DNA from: Chaetoderma sp. LZ-2023a
Taxonomy: Eukaryota; Mollusca; Caudofoveata; Chaetodermatida; Chaetodermatidae
Assembly (NCBI GenBank): GCA_034401795.1
Contig: CM067360.1
Coordinates: 124,723,901-124,787,900 of the forward strand
DNA length: 64,000 nucleotides
Direction: 5' to 3'
The first letter of the stretch is position 1; every line of letters starts with the position of its first letter. The notes beneath the pieces are model-generated. The model was not told where the DNA came from. It saw only the letters and a program-made list of their open reading frames with translations, and ran no database searches. The translations under genes and the position numbers were made by a program. Positions 47,201 through 52,578 of the stretch are shown here, piece after piece.

Positions 47201-48437
47201 TGACGACGACTTACTAGAAATAGTGCTGTCTTATTGCAGCCAAATTATTGATGCGTAGGCAGTATCATATTATCAAATGTGAATTGATAACAGTGCTAAG
47301 TATTTAAAGCATAATTTGACCAGGTTGTTTCTGACCTGTCAAATTATTTTCACAATTGACAGATTCATTAACAACATTTATCTCTATTTCCGAGAAAGTT
47401 GGTCCGGATCCCAGGATGATTCATAATAAGGAAAAATTAGTTACCTCTCTGGGATGTAGAAATTGTTCGAGTGTAGCTTTCGTGACATATATCTCATTTA
47501 CTTCAGTATTCTGAGCTTGTGTTATTGCTATTGAAGCCTTCAGCACTTACATACTAATTACTATATATGATATAAACCATGCCATCTTACTATACCTGCA
47601 TTCTGCCATGCTCTAATTGCTCCTCTGTAATGGACTCCAGTGTGTTTTGCTGCTCCTTAATTCGTTTGTTCATCTGCTCTTCCTTCCGCCCCTGATTCAT
47701 GTAAAACTTTGAGCCTAAAATTTCATTAAAAAATATAAGTTTTAATGAGCTGCATATATGCTCTGGCCACCTTGTTACATGCATTTGAATTGATTTTAAC
47801 CATTTAAACCTTAAATTTCTTCAAGAATTTTCTCATAGAAAATGTCCATTTACAGACCAAGAGATTAGTTTTGAAAATTTATCACTGGAATGACTCACTG
47901 GCTCACCGTTTTTGGCCGCTAAAGAGTTAAACAAGAGCAATAAGAGACTGCAGATCCTCGCCCTCCAGTTTCTATCACATCATGAATTTCCCAGATCACT
48001 TGCAAAGTTGTGGACCGCTAGCGTACAGTCGGCCACACACCCTTTCTTGTGTGACAGTATGAGCTAAATGGGACCAAGATATTTATCATTTGAATCGGGA
48101 TCACGGTCAAATTTCTACAAGTATTTCACCCAGTATTCTATACCAGTTTCTATGTTGGACCAGGTGCTTCACACACGAGCAAATATTGAAACTGATATAG
48201 AATAACGGGCGAAATACTCACACAAATCTGCGAACAAGGACGTAATATACATATATGTATCAAGCAGGTTTGATTGCACAATAAATACCTTTGGATGCTT
48301 CATGAATGATTTGATTGATTCGTTCTTTATCCAAGCCCTGCATGCCAGCTTTGTTATCATTTAGCTGCATACGGGACATCACGCCCGTCTCTGTGCCTTT
48401 ACTAACTTCCATGCTTTATTGCTTATATGCCTAACCC
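12794..48437 (-). CDS. POLK: DNA polymerase kappa (Y-family), gene spanning ten coding exons
   Basis: Translesion polymerase that copies past bulky minor-groove lesions and works in the nucleus with PCNA, REV1 and ubiquitin. Joining the exons gives 980 residues (the vertebrate protein is about 870). The catalytic metal ligands are D103 in the VHVDMDAF motif and D194-E195 in SLDEAY. The N-terminal extension (1-81) matches the N-clasp. Thumb, palm/fingers and PAD regions follow to about 505. Further on are a PIP-like motif (Q523-L530), an FF Rev1-interacting motif (F626-F627) and two Rad18-type UBZ fingers at about 711-736 and 931-958. The 506-980 tail is otherwise low in recognisable structure. 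Exons: 48412-48289, 47714-47596, 38779-38627, 36286-35761, 28920-28796, 21124-20958, 16990-16958, 16459-16363, 15752-15581, 14220-12794. Introns host three or more retrotransposons. The identity is clear from conserved blocks in every exon; the 3' end is less sure. Confidence 0.95.
14221..15580. other. POLK intron 9 with a pal-1 MITE
   Basis: Apart from a pal-1 copy at about 15150-15300 and a partial pal-1 arm at 14815-14900, I see no gene or other structure. Confidence 0.5.
15150..15300. repeat. pal-1 MITE copy in POLK intron 9
   Basis: Near-complete hairpin: 'aatgtccatttgcaggtcaa' pairs with 'ttttggcctgcaaatgagg' around the central 'ggctcagttatcgagcc'. Confidence 0.7.
15581..15752 (-). CDS. 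POLK: POLK coding exon 9 (little finger/PAD)
   Basis: Acceptor tgtcatcag precedes GGAAAGACG. It codes for 57 residues starting [18 protein letters not shown] and ending [10 protein letters not shown], a highly conserved Y-family PAD block. The donor is ATGG|GTATGT, phase 1. The open frame continues into the intron to 15507, but that part is not exon. Confidence 0.95.
15753..16362. other. POLK intron 8, nothing recognised
   Basis: AT-rich intron sequence. I see no repeat, gene or RNA in it. Confidence 0.4.
16363..16459 (-). CDS. POLK: POLK coding exon 8
   Basis: Acceptor ctattcacag precedes AACATTTGCG, whose first A completes an Arg codon. It codes for [20 protein letters not shown] and on to KSEQLK, the start of the little finger. 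The donor is AAG|GTATTT, phase 0. Length 97 nt fits the phases on both sides. Confidence 0.93.
16460..16957. other. POLK intron 7 with pal-1 fragment and CAGA-rich low-complexity tract
   Basis: About 16570-16665 is a pal-1-like fragment ('aaaactggcctctgcaatgg', 'tttacaggccaaagaaag'). About 16680-16770 is purine-rich and (CAGA/GGCA)n-rich. Open frames across it on both strands come from composition. Confidence 0.45.
16958..16990 (-). CDS. POLK: POLK coding exon 7, a 33-nt microexon
   Basis: Between exons 6 and 8 the conserved block just before RTF(A/S)E is missing unless this segment is used. On the minus strand, tttgtttgcag is followed by 33 nt and then GTCAAT. It adds [11 protein letters not shown], resembling the Y-family linker consensus (D-G-x-x-x-S-x-S-x-E-R) that leads into the little finger. 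The upstream exon ends in AG and both exon 7 and exon 8 begin with A, so inclusion and skipping are both in frame. Confidence 0.85.
16991..18100. other. POLK intron 6, right of the microexon, with a shortened pal-1
   Basis: About 17285-17475 is a pal-1 derivative with a deleted centre: arms 'aatgtccatttacaggcca' and 'ttggcttgcaaactgacatt', bounded by 'taaccttttactggtcaa' and 'gaccattaaatggtta'. I recognise nothing in the rest. Confidence 0.5.
18105..18262. repeat. pal-1 MITE, diverged copy
   Basis: Contains 'agaagactatttttgaaaat', a central inverted 'gactggatcgataacatagccagtc' and a right arm with 'aataatcttctgtttctctt'. Confidence 0.55.
18268..18510. repeat. pal-1 MITE, near-complete copy
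   Basis: The best full-length hairpin: outer 'ttaacccttt' with 'tgttaaagggctaa', arms 'accaagagaagactatttta' and 'aatagtcttcttttggtctg', and central 'ctggctcggttatcgagccag'. The outer ends suggest a TTAA-like insertion preference. Confidence 0.7.
18556..18840. repeat. 18-bp minisatellite, about 16 copies
   Basis: Unit 'accggtattgaaaccgtc' with 'ccctc' or 'tcgtc' variants. Because the unit length is divisible by three, several frames stay open on both strands and give repetitive peptides (GFNTGD-type). These are artefacts of the unit length. Confidence 0.92.
19336..19911. mobile_element. Small TIR element nested in the hAT-like element
   Basis: The ends are 'taccgttaaaattcgacta' and 'tagtcgagaaatcacggta', inverted over about 27 bp with few mismatches and bounded by TA. 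Inside, a block of about 57 bp ('aaccaactcc...gcataaga...cacaaaagagcc') is duplicated at about 19485-19600. No coding capacity is seen. The superfamily is uncertain; the TA ends suggest Tc1/mariner-like. Confidence 0.5.
20958..21124 (-). CDS. POLK: POLK coding exon 6 (thumb)
   Basis: Acceptor ttattgatag precedes GTGAGTGGTATAGGC. It codes for [12 protein letters not shown], the thumb helix-hairpin-helix block, through [10 protein letters not shown]. The donor is GAAAG|GTACAT, phase 2. Length 167 nt. Confidence 0.95.
21201..21414. repeat. DIRS-1 left (coding 3') inverted terminal repeat
   Basis: Pairs with the right repeat at 28169-28381. Shared blocks include 'catacttacctcc', 'aacactcttgatatacta' and 'cagtcatgcacatgacaga'. 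Confidence 0.85.
21477..21583. repeat. DIRS-1 internal complementary region
   Basis: The first half (21477 to about 21530) is complementary to the extreme left end ('atcaaatttctttttcacga'). The second half matches the complement of the extreme right end ('gagaacatacttacctccct'). This juxtaposition of both element ends is the diagnostic DIRS feature that templates circle completion. Confidence 0.8.
22177..23175 (-). pseudogene. DIRS-1 tyrosine recombinase, frameshifted
   Basis: The N-terminal core-binding part ([20 protein letters not shown]) is around 23040-23130, in frame with an upstream shifted frame. The middle ([13 protein letters not shown]-like block) is at about 22656-22937 and the catalytic C-terminus at 22177-22683. 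Catalytic positions are visible: Arg in SARCRSEI, H-x-x-R in AHSVRG, His in QWHRES and Tyr in NHYLRD. At least two frame changes separate the pieces. Confidence 0.8.
23035..25142 (-). pseudogene. DIRS-1 reverse transcriptase/RNase H/methyltransferase-like ORF, frameshifted
   Basis: The RT runs from about 24750 with [31 protein letters not shown] and the YIDDWLL active site. RNase H follows with [27 protein letters not shown] and [18 protein letters not shown] methyltransferase-like block (DLFA...YPP...LIPRILQKI) is in another frame at about 23347-23568, and the C-terminal [14 protein letters not shown]-type block is at 23035-23346. A run of about 16 C at 24737-24755 and a 2-nt loss near 23530 disrupt the frame. 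Confidence 0.88.
25152..28103 (-). pseudogene. DIRS-1 gag-like ORF1, two exons, disrupted
   Basis: Exon 1 (28103-28056) reads [16 protein letters not shown] with donor AAG|GTGATA. Exon 2 starts at 27120 after the acceptor ccctttcag, in phase 0, and encodes a Cys-rich block (C-x9-H-x-C-x2-C-x2-C ... C-x2-C-x2-W), then a Lys-rich stretch and an acidic, Pro/Gly-rich region. There is a frame change near 26320, a TAG at about 25926, and a final alpha-helical part (25152-25793, [17 protein letters not shown]). Function in the element is inferred by position (nucleocapsid-like); I know no named domain for it. Confidence 0.7.
28169..28381. repeat. DIRS-1 right (coding 5') inverted terminal repeat
   Basis: Reverse complement of the left repeat, ending 'agggaggtaagtatgttctc' and 'aatgtgaaag'. 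Divergence between the two ends indicates the insertion is old. Confidence 0.85.
28382..28795. other. POLK intron 5 remainder, nothing recognised
   Basis: AT-rich intron sequence between the DIRS-1 end and exon 5; no structure seen. Confidence 0.4.
28796..28920 (-). CDS. POLK: POLK coding exon 5
   Basis: Acceptor attaactacag precedes GGATAGCCCCC, completing the Gly of SAG. It codes for [20 protein letters not shown] and on to FIKQLPIRK, the conserved palm block. The donor is AAAG|GTAGGT, phase 0. Length 125 nt. Confidence 0.95.
28985..31665. repeat. pal-1 MITE copy split by element X, copy 2
   Basis: The left arm and centre are at 28985-29117 ('gactggatcactgagccagt'). The right arm resumes at about 31571 ('gctcttctttcggcctgcaaat'). 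The break point is the same as in the 3640-5392 copy. Confidence 0.6.
29116..31570. mobile_element. Non-autonomous element X, copy 2, with internal ~615-bp repeats
   Basis: Starts 'aagaggcccaaggggcctgt' and 'gctcacctgg', and ends with 'ggacagacggacacacgacg' and 'ggccaggtgagctaaaaa'. The marker 'tatgcc(c/a/t)taagga' recurs at 29559, 30161, 30778 and 31408, giving units of 602, 617 and 630 bp. Many 'caagatggccgcc' motifs lie in each unit. Short MAAEPF open frames are not conserved proteins. Confidence 0.65.
31690..31790. repeat. Palindromic MITE 'pal-2' copy
   Basis: Hairpin with arms 'aaatattttgaaattaattt' and 'aaattcatttcaaaatattc' around 'gctgcctaaggcaac'. Other copies in the window include about 35045-35150, 35430-35525, 36832-36942, 38005-38098 and several in 58860-59880. 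Confidence 0.7.
31850..34117. mobile_element. Non-autonomous element Y, same ends as X but a different internal array
   Basis: Starts 'aagaggcccaagggcctgtg' and 'ctcacctg', and ends 'cggcataaactcacttggcc' and 'ggccaggtgagctaaaaa'. The inside is a degenerate repeat of roughly 100-170 bp with 'aatctaagattttcacc' and 'tctagagcctacct'. It is interrupted by the hAT-like element at 32503-33950. No protein is recognised. Confidence 0.6.
32503..33950. mobile_element. Non-autonomous hAT-like element with 8-bp target duplication
   Basis: Terminal inverted repeats are 'tagagctgggcggt' and 'accgcccagctcta'. The flanking octamers at 32495-32502 and 33951-33958 are identical (gagcctac), exactly the 8 bp expected for hAT. 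The subterminal regions are rich in 'accgtgaccg' and 'ggtaccggtaccg' sequence. The 1448-bp body has no transposase frame. It is inserted inside element Y. Confidence 0.88.
34118..34916. other. POLK intron 4 stretch with a GTAT microsatellite
   Basis: About 34515-34570 is (ATGT)n. The rest is AT-rich with no gene seen; two minus-strand open frames over the microsatellite are compositional. Confidence 0.6.
34917..35332. mobile_element. ~400-bp palindromic element Z, copy 1 (inverted)
   Basis: Runs from 'atggatctttcc' to 'ctctggaaaggta'. It holds 'gagctccacc'-type sequence, a pal-2 hairpin (35045-35150) and 'gacggtctatatgg'. It is the reverse of the copies at 36662 and 37848. Confidence 0.6.
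35430..35525. repeat. pal-2 MITE, diverged copy
   Basis: Arms 'ctgttgaacattttgaatat' and 'ttatgttcaaaatattcagc' around 'actggaagccattgcaaatg'. Confidence 0.6.
35761..36286 (-). CDS. POLK: POLK coding exon 4 (catalytic palm)
   Basis: Acceptor tttctttctcag precedes TCCACATCA. It codes for [20 protein letters not shown], then [10 protein letters not shown], the SLDEAY metal-binding motif (D194, E195), a Cys/Asp-rich variable insert of about 60 residues and TQLTASAG. The donor is GCAG|GTATAT, phase 1. Length 526 nt. Confidence 0.97.
36372..36585. repeat. pal-1 MITE copy in POLK intron 3
   Basis: Hairpin with 'aggacaagagaagacaa' opposite 'ttgtcttctgttgtcctgca' and central 'atcgagccagtcattcc'. 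Confidence 0.6.
36662..37070. mobile_element. ~400-bp palindromic element Z, copy 2
   Basis: Starts 'acctttccagagtaccc' and ends 'tggaaaggtccat', holding a pal-2 hairpin and 'tgtgggtggagcttagctag'. It is nearly identical in order to the copy at 37848-38230. Confidence 0.65.
37071..37754. other. POLK intron 3 stretch, nothing recognised
   Basis: No gene, repeat family or RNA is recognised between two Z elements. Confidence 0.35.
37848..38230. mobile_element. ~400-bp palindromic element Z, copy 3
   Basis: Direct repeat of copy 2: 'acctttccagagtaccc', the central 'ctgggtgctgttgctgcc' hairpin, then 'cggcgaggtgtgggtgga' and 'aaagatccat'. A pal-2 fragment lies immediately upstream at about 37755-37840. 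Confidence 0.65.
38255..38478. repeat. pal-1 MITE copy, near complete
   Basis: Outer 'cttttaaccctcgatttt' and 'gagttttaaaaggttaac', arms 'tgtccatttgttgaccaaga' and 'tcttgatctgtaaacggaca'. Confidence 0.7.
38627..38779 (-). CDS. POLK: POLK coding exon 3 (first catalytic Asp)
   Basis: Acceptor ttaaccacag precedes GCAGACCAG. It codes for 51 residues, [17 protein letters not shown], then [18 protein letters not shown] and MAVGGNSML, including D103. The donor is CTG|GTATAT, phase 0. The open frame extends past the donor into the intron. Confidence 0.97.
38835..40085. repeat. Degenerate tandem array, ~145-bp unit, about 8 copies
   Basis: The marker '(c)aagattggtaaag' recurs at about 38867, 39004, 39155, 39285, 39431, 39570, 39830 and 39978. 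Each unit has 'caatagggttcttc(a/g)gaa', 'aaggacaa' and 'tcattaattgggtca'. The array ends in 'ggacggatggacgaacg', a motif also near the 3' ends of elements X and Y. A hairpin is inserted at 39647-39750. Confidence 0.75.
39647..39750. repeat. Perfect-core inverted repeat (hairpin) in the ~145-bp array
   Basis: The arms begin 'cctgactaatccta' and end 'taggattagtcagg'. The inner stem 'tctcttgttgagaattgttg' pairs with 'caacaattctcaacaagaga' around a loop of about 14 nt. Confidence 0.85.
40122..40335. repeat. DIRS-2 left inverted terminal repeat
   Basis: Inverted match to 46852-47034. It includes 'tacttacctccctaatactc' and 'ggtgcccctactgggcaggt'. Confidence 0.82.
40396..40500. repeat. DIRS-2 internal complementary region
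   Basis: 'tattagggaggtaagtatca' complements the left end. 'ttcacttcaagagtatac' with 'cctccctaatactc' complements the right end. Confidence 0.8.
41030..41999 (-). pseudogene. DIRS-2 tyrosine recombinase, frameshifted
   Basis: The core-binding domain is at 41478-41969 ([29 protein letters not shown]-like block; Arg in SARHRSEI). The catalytic part at 41116-41502 has H-x-x-R in AHSVRG. The final [15 protein letters not shown] block is readable only in another frame at about 41040-41115. Frame changes at about 41490 and 41115 disable it. Confidence 0.82.
42001..43960 (-). pseudogene. DIRS-2 reverse transcriptase/RNase H/methyltransferase-like ORF, frameshifted
   Basis: RT is at about 43130-43900 ([39 protein letters not shown]). 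The frame shifts at about 43130, 42970 and 42815. RNase H ([31 protein letters not shown]) and the methyltransferase-like block ([33 protein letters not shown]) are at 42001-42819. It ends early at IIFQGK, where the sequence jumps to the recombinase region. Confidence 0.88.
43909..46760 (-). pseudogene. DIRS-2 gag-like ORF1, two exons, disrupted
   Basis: Exon 1 (46760-46710) reads [17 protein letters not shown] with donor CAG|GTGAAC. Exon 2 begins at 45920 after cttgtttcag, in phase 0, with [18 protein letters not shown] and the Cys block CSLCSPC...CEIC-x2-W. A Lys-rich segment, an acidic/Pro-rich part (44947-45810) and a helical C-terminal part (44045-44842, [16 protein letters not shown]) follow in different frames. 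It matches DIRS-1 ORF1 throughout. Confidence 0.7.
46852..47034. repeat. DIRS-2 right inverted terminal repeat
   Basis: Reverse complement of the left repeat, ending 'tattagggaggtaaatatac' and 'tcttgaagtgaaat'. Confidence 0.82.
47035..47595. other. POLK intron 2 right part, nothing but a pal-2 fragment
   Basis: A small palindrome at about 47310-47370 ('aatttgaccaggttgtttct' opposite 'ctgtcaaattatttt') resembles pal-2. No gene is seen. Confidence 0.4.
47596..47714 (-). CDS. POLK: POLK coding exon 2 (N-clasp)
   Basis: Acceptor aaattttag precedes GCTCAAAGT, completing a Gly codon. It codes for 39 residues from [20 protein letters not shown] to LEHGRMQ, a charged helical segment matching the N-clasp unique to kappa-type polymerases. 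The donor is CAG|GTATAG, phase 0. Confidence 0.92.
47715..48288. other. POLK intron 1 with a pal-1 fragment
   Basis: About 47795-47935 is a partial pal-1 copy ('aaatgtccatttacagacca', 'atcactggaatgact'). Nothing else is recognised. Confidence 0.45.
48289..48437 (-). CDS. POLK: POLK first coding exon (ATG at 48412)
   Basis: The ATG at 48412-48410 starts [20 protein letters not shown], then [21 protein letters not shown], the conserved kappa N-terminus. The donor is AAAG|GTATTT, phase 1. Upstream, gtttattctttcag|GGGTTAGG is a good acceptor ending at 48438, so 48413-48437 is probably 5' UTR joined to an upstream non-coding exon. Confidence 0.93.
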
Positions 48438-48803
48438 CTGAAAGAATAAACACATTAGACATATATGTAATTGGGATCTGATAATGATAACAGTGTTCAA
48501 AGTAGATCTAGGATCTTTTTAGTTGTGAAACACAACTACATGTACATGTAAAATGAAGGAAATTTCAATTTCCCTTTCTCCGAGATCTAACAATACCTAC
48601 CATTACATTACTTATTGATAACAGCCACCTGGGGACTGTGGCCTAAGAATTTTCTGATTTGACAAGCTCTAGCTGCTTCCTAGAACCGGGTACCCATCCC
48701 AACAACTGGGTACCCATAACCATGAATTAGCCACTAGTTTGCATAGTTTAATTACAAACGAGACCGACACATGGCTTGCCTCTGTGGGGCTGGGGGCAGG
48801 GTC

Positions 48804-48900
48804 CGTAATGTAATGGTAAGTCTTGTTAGATCTCGGAGACAGGGAAATTTCATTTTCCTTCGATCAATACTTACCATTACATTACTTATTGATAACACCA
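48804..48900. repeat. DIRS-3 internal complementary region
   Basis: 'gtccgtaatgtaatggtaag' and 'gttagatctcggaga' complement the left end. 'cgatcaatacttaccattac' represents the lost right end. Confidence 0.75.
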
Positions 48901-49314
48901 GATTTGATCAGTAACCTGGTGGGAAGGGGCAAGTCATGCAAAACTTCAGTGCCCCTAGAGAACGATCAAGATTAAACTTGACACTTGAAGGCCTTCTCCA
49001 AGAGAACCGACAAGTTAAGACCGACTCACATTTGCATAACTGCCAACCCGCTCCCGTTTCTCCAACAAGGGAAGAGAACTAATGAACATGTATCTCGCCT
49101 GAAAACACAAATATGCCAAGAGGATTAACAGCTCTTGACACACAATAGCCTGGGAATGAGCATGAATATATAAAATGAATGAACATGATATATATGTAAA
49201 CATAACACAAAAAACAATCAAACTTGGATTACCGTATGACTTTTTTGGATTTCAGACATGATGCTGGAATTACTATCGGTTGTCTCGGTCAGAGATTGCT
49301 CATTCCCTTCACCA

Positions 49315-51470
49315 TCACGTTTCACTGGGCAACCTCCGGACTATCCGTTGGCTAGATGCCAGAGCTGACTTGTACCCAGCAATAGGGACAGGAGCTAATT
49401 CTGAAAAGAATAGCTCACAGAGAAAGTGTGCTATTTGCTGAATAGTGGATTGAAAGGGATCGAGATACTTTCCGTTACACCATTCTGCAAATTTGTTAAC
49501 CTTGTTGTTATATGACTTGAAGGATGACCTTCTCACGACTCTGATGAAACTCGCAGCCTGTTGAGAAAAGCCTTCTCACATGGAACCTCGTTTGATAACA
49601 TCCACGCAGTCAATTTGAACATTTCTGGCCGCTCGTGTTGGAAGCAGCCCTTGGCCTGGGAGATTATGTTCAGAATCTCGGACAGCTGCACTGGATTGTT
49701 CACCAACAGATCCACAAGATCTGTGAGCCATGGCCTGCTGGGCCAAAATGACGGTATCACCAGGACCAGGCACGGTTGCTCTCGAATCTTCACCAACACA
49801 GGTAGAAGGATGGTGGGTGGATACGCGTAAGCGTGCATCCCTCTCCAGCTTATCGCCAGAGCATCTGTATCAATGGCATTTGGATCTGGAATTGGCAAGA
49901 CATGTTGTGATTTGAGAATTTTACTTTGTGGTGAACAAGCCCACATTGGGTTTGTCCCAATGCTAGATCCTTCGTAGAACCGGAGGGTTGAGAGACCATT
50001 CTGTCGGCCGGATCCTCTCTCTGCGAGATAATCCATCTGCCAGAATGTTCAATCGACCAGGAATGTGAGCTGCTTTCAAAACCACTAAATAATTTCTGCA
50101 CCATTGAATCAAGTTCCACACTTTCATACACAGTGTGGGAGACCTGTCCCCTCCTTGGCGATTTAGGTATGATACCACTGTCCACTTGTCTGACTGTATC
50201 AATATCACTGTGCCCCTGACTTCTGGAAGAAATCTCTTCAGTGCCACTGCCATCATTTCTAACAGAATGATATGCAGCTGACTCTCTAGGAGAGTCCACG
50301 TTCCCTAGACCTGGTGTTCTCCCAGGCAGAACCCCATTCCCCCAGCGATGCATCCGTGTACATACGGACAGTTGGGGGTGGGGTGGGTGAAGTGAAACTC
50401 CTACTAGGCGATTCTGACGCTCCTTCCACCATGCAAGATGCGACATTATTGGCTCCAAACCCAGTACCGGTTTTGATGAGGGGTGGGGGCTGTTCTCTGT
50501 TTCCATAGAGTCAACTGGATAGGTCTTCACATTAGAGCAGGGGTCACCAGCTCCATGGAGACCATCATGCCCAGCATCTTATTAAACCGCCTCGCCTGAA
50601 TGTGGTTTCCCAATCGGAAGCTCTTGAGAATGGTCTTCAGAGACTCCAATCTGGGCTCTGATTAGTACACCCTGCCTTTCTCTAGATCGAATCGCATCCC
50701 CAAATAGACGAAGTGTTGAGCTGGTGTCAATTCAGATTTTTCCTTGTTGACTATCCAGCCTAGCTCTGAAAGCAATTTCAGAGTCAGAGCAGTATCCATC
50801 TATAACCTGGCTGGCATGTCCGCCTTGATAAGCCAATCAAATATGTAGATGTGAAGCACCACATTCTCTTTTCTGAGAAATGTTCTCACCACTAGGACCA
50901 CTCTGGTGAAAATGATTTGGCCCTCGACAGGCTGAATGGCAGCACTACAACCTCCCAAACATGATTCTGAAACGTGAATCGTAGCAACCTGTGACAGCCC
51001 CTGTTCATTGGAATGTGGAAATATGCATCTTTCAGATCGATTGATACACATCACATTCTTTTCCTCAATCCTGCCATTACTGTCCTCGGTGTTTCCATTT
51101 TGAACCGAGGAATATGGATAAACCAATTCAATGGCTTGCGATTGAGTACGTGTCTCCACCCCTCCATCCCCCCCCCCAACCCCCTGCTCTTTGGGACAAG
51201 GAACATGTTTGAATAGAAGCCCGGAGCATACTGGTTTTATTGCTCCCTTCAGAACCAAGCCTGACACTTCGTTTTGGATGGCTTCTATCCTGTCTGGCTC
51301 CCTTGGTATGGCAGTTCAAACTGGTGCCAAAGACAGATTTTGTGGGGGGGGGGGGATGTCCCACCACTCTGGCATGTATCCCTGAGATATCCATTACAGG
51401 ACCAGACTGTCTGACTTCGCCAAGCCTTGACGAAACGCATGAACCTTCCACCCACCATAGCCGCATTGAC
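49315..51470 (-). pseudogene. DIRS-3 reverse transcriptase/RNase H and recombinase N-terminus, heavily decayed
   Basis: The recombinase core-binding start (SFKSYNNKVNKFAEWCNGKY) is at 49315-49536, in frame with IAHFLCELFF. RNase H-like and methyltransferase-like blocks are at 49533-50530 in changing frames ([45 protein letters not shown]). The RT remains at 50800-51300 are badly shifted, with the active site altered to YIFDWLI. No catalytic recombinase domain is present. Confidence 0.8.
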
Positions 51471-51720
51471 GACTATGGAGGATGTCTGGCTCGCGCTCCG
51501 CTCCTCCCCAGCACACCCGTGATCAGGGAAAGAGATCCATTTTGGTCTCGGCTTGACTACTCTGACTGGCACCGCTGTTCCTGTCGCACAGACCAGGTCC
51601 AGACGGATGCGAAGGGAGCCACCATACCCTCAGGTACAGTCTGCTCCCTTCTTTCTGGCCTTTGAGGGCTTACCATTACCCGAGGGTGTGCAGGGGCCTC
51701 CTAAGCTGGTGGCGGCTGTG

Positions 51721-51940
51721 AATGAAGGAAATGTCAATTTCCCTTTCTCCGAGATCTAACAATACTCACCATTCTGTTACTTCTGATATACAGCTGGCCT
51801 TGACAGCGGCTCTAGGATTATAGACTTAGAAAGCTTTACCGACTCCTGGGAACCGGGTACTCGGCTCCCAACTGCCGAGTACCCGTTTACCATAGAGCTC
51901 ATATTGTTTGCATAGCCACCAAACAAGAGAAAACTATGGC
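51721..51940. repeat. DIRS-4 left inverted terminal repeat with hairpin
   Basis: Inverted match to 58235-58422. It contains a perfect 11-bp stem with an 8-nt loop at 51855-51884 (gggtactcggc / gccgagtaccc). Confidence 0.85.
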
Positions 51941-51970
51941 TTGCCTCCGTGGGGCTGGGAGGCTGGGTCC

Positions 51971-52074
51971 GTAACAGAATGGTGAGTATTGTTAGATCTC
52001 GGAGAAAGGGAAATTGACATTTCCTTCATTCTCCTTCGATCAATACTCATCATTCTGTTACTTCTGATATACAC
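51971..52074. repeat. DIRS-4 internal complementary region
   Basis: 'gtaacagaatggtgagtatt' complements the left end. 'ctccttcgatcaatactcat' with 'cattctgttacttctgatat' complements the right end. Confidence 0.82.
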
Positions 52075-52578
52075 CAGATTTGATCAGTAACCTGGTGGGA
52101 AGGGGCAAGCCATAAATGCTAATTTTGCCCCTTGGAGAAAGATTTTAGACTTCAAACTTGACTAACGGAGACCTAAAAGGACCGTCAAGTTTACGGAACC
52201 GAATCACATTCGCATCACCGCCCCCCCCCCCCCCCCCCTTTTTCCTCCTAAGAAAAGGGAGAGAATTCACGAACATGTATCTCGCCTGAAACACAAATAT
52301 GCCAAGAGGGTTAACTGCTCCCTGCATATTCCATGTATTAGCCTGGGAATGAGCATGAATATATAAGATGAATGAACATGATACACATCCATAATACAAA
52401 AAACTCTCACTATTGAATTACCTTATGATAATTGGACTCCAGACGTAACGCCTCCAACCATTCACTGGTTCGGCCATCAGTGACACAATCTGGTTGTCAT
52501 CCTCTCGCTTGACCATGCGTGCTTTAGGTTCTTTTCTTACCAAAGTGAAAAAAGGGTGAAGAGCAGTGTGGTCACTAA

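Larger units (their letters stand above)
48551..51720 (-). mobile_element. DIRS-3: truncated DIRS retrotransposon, second subfamily
   Basis: The left end resembles DIRS-4 ('tttctccgagatctaacaat'), and an internal complementary region sits at 48804-48900. Compared with DIRS-4 it lacks about 800 bp holding the recombinase catalytic domain, and it ends at 51720 inside the gag region where DIRS-4 begins. The missing 5' part does not reappear after DIRS-4. It probably lies in the 5' UTR intron of POLK, in the POLK orientation. Confidence 0.85.
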
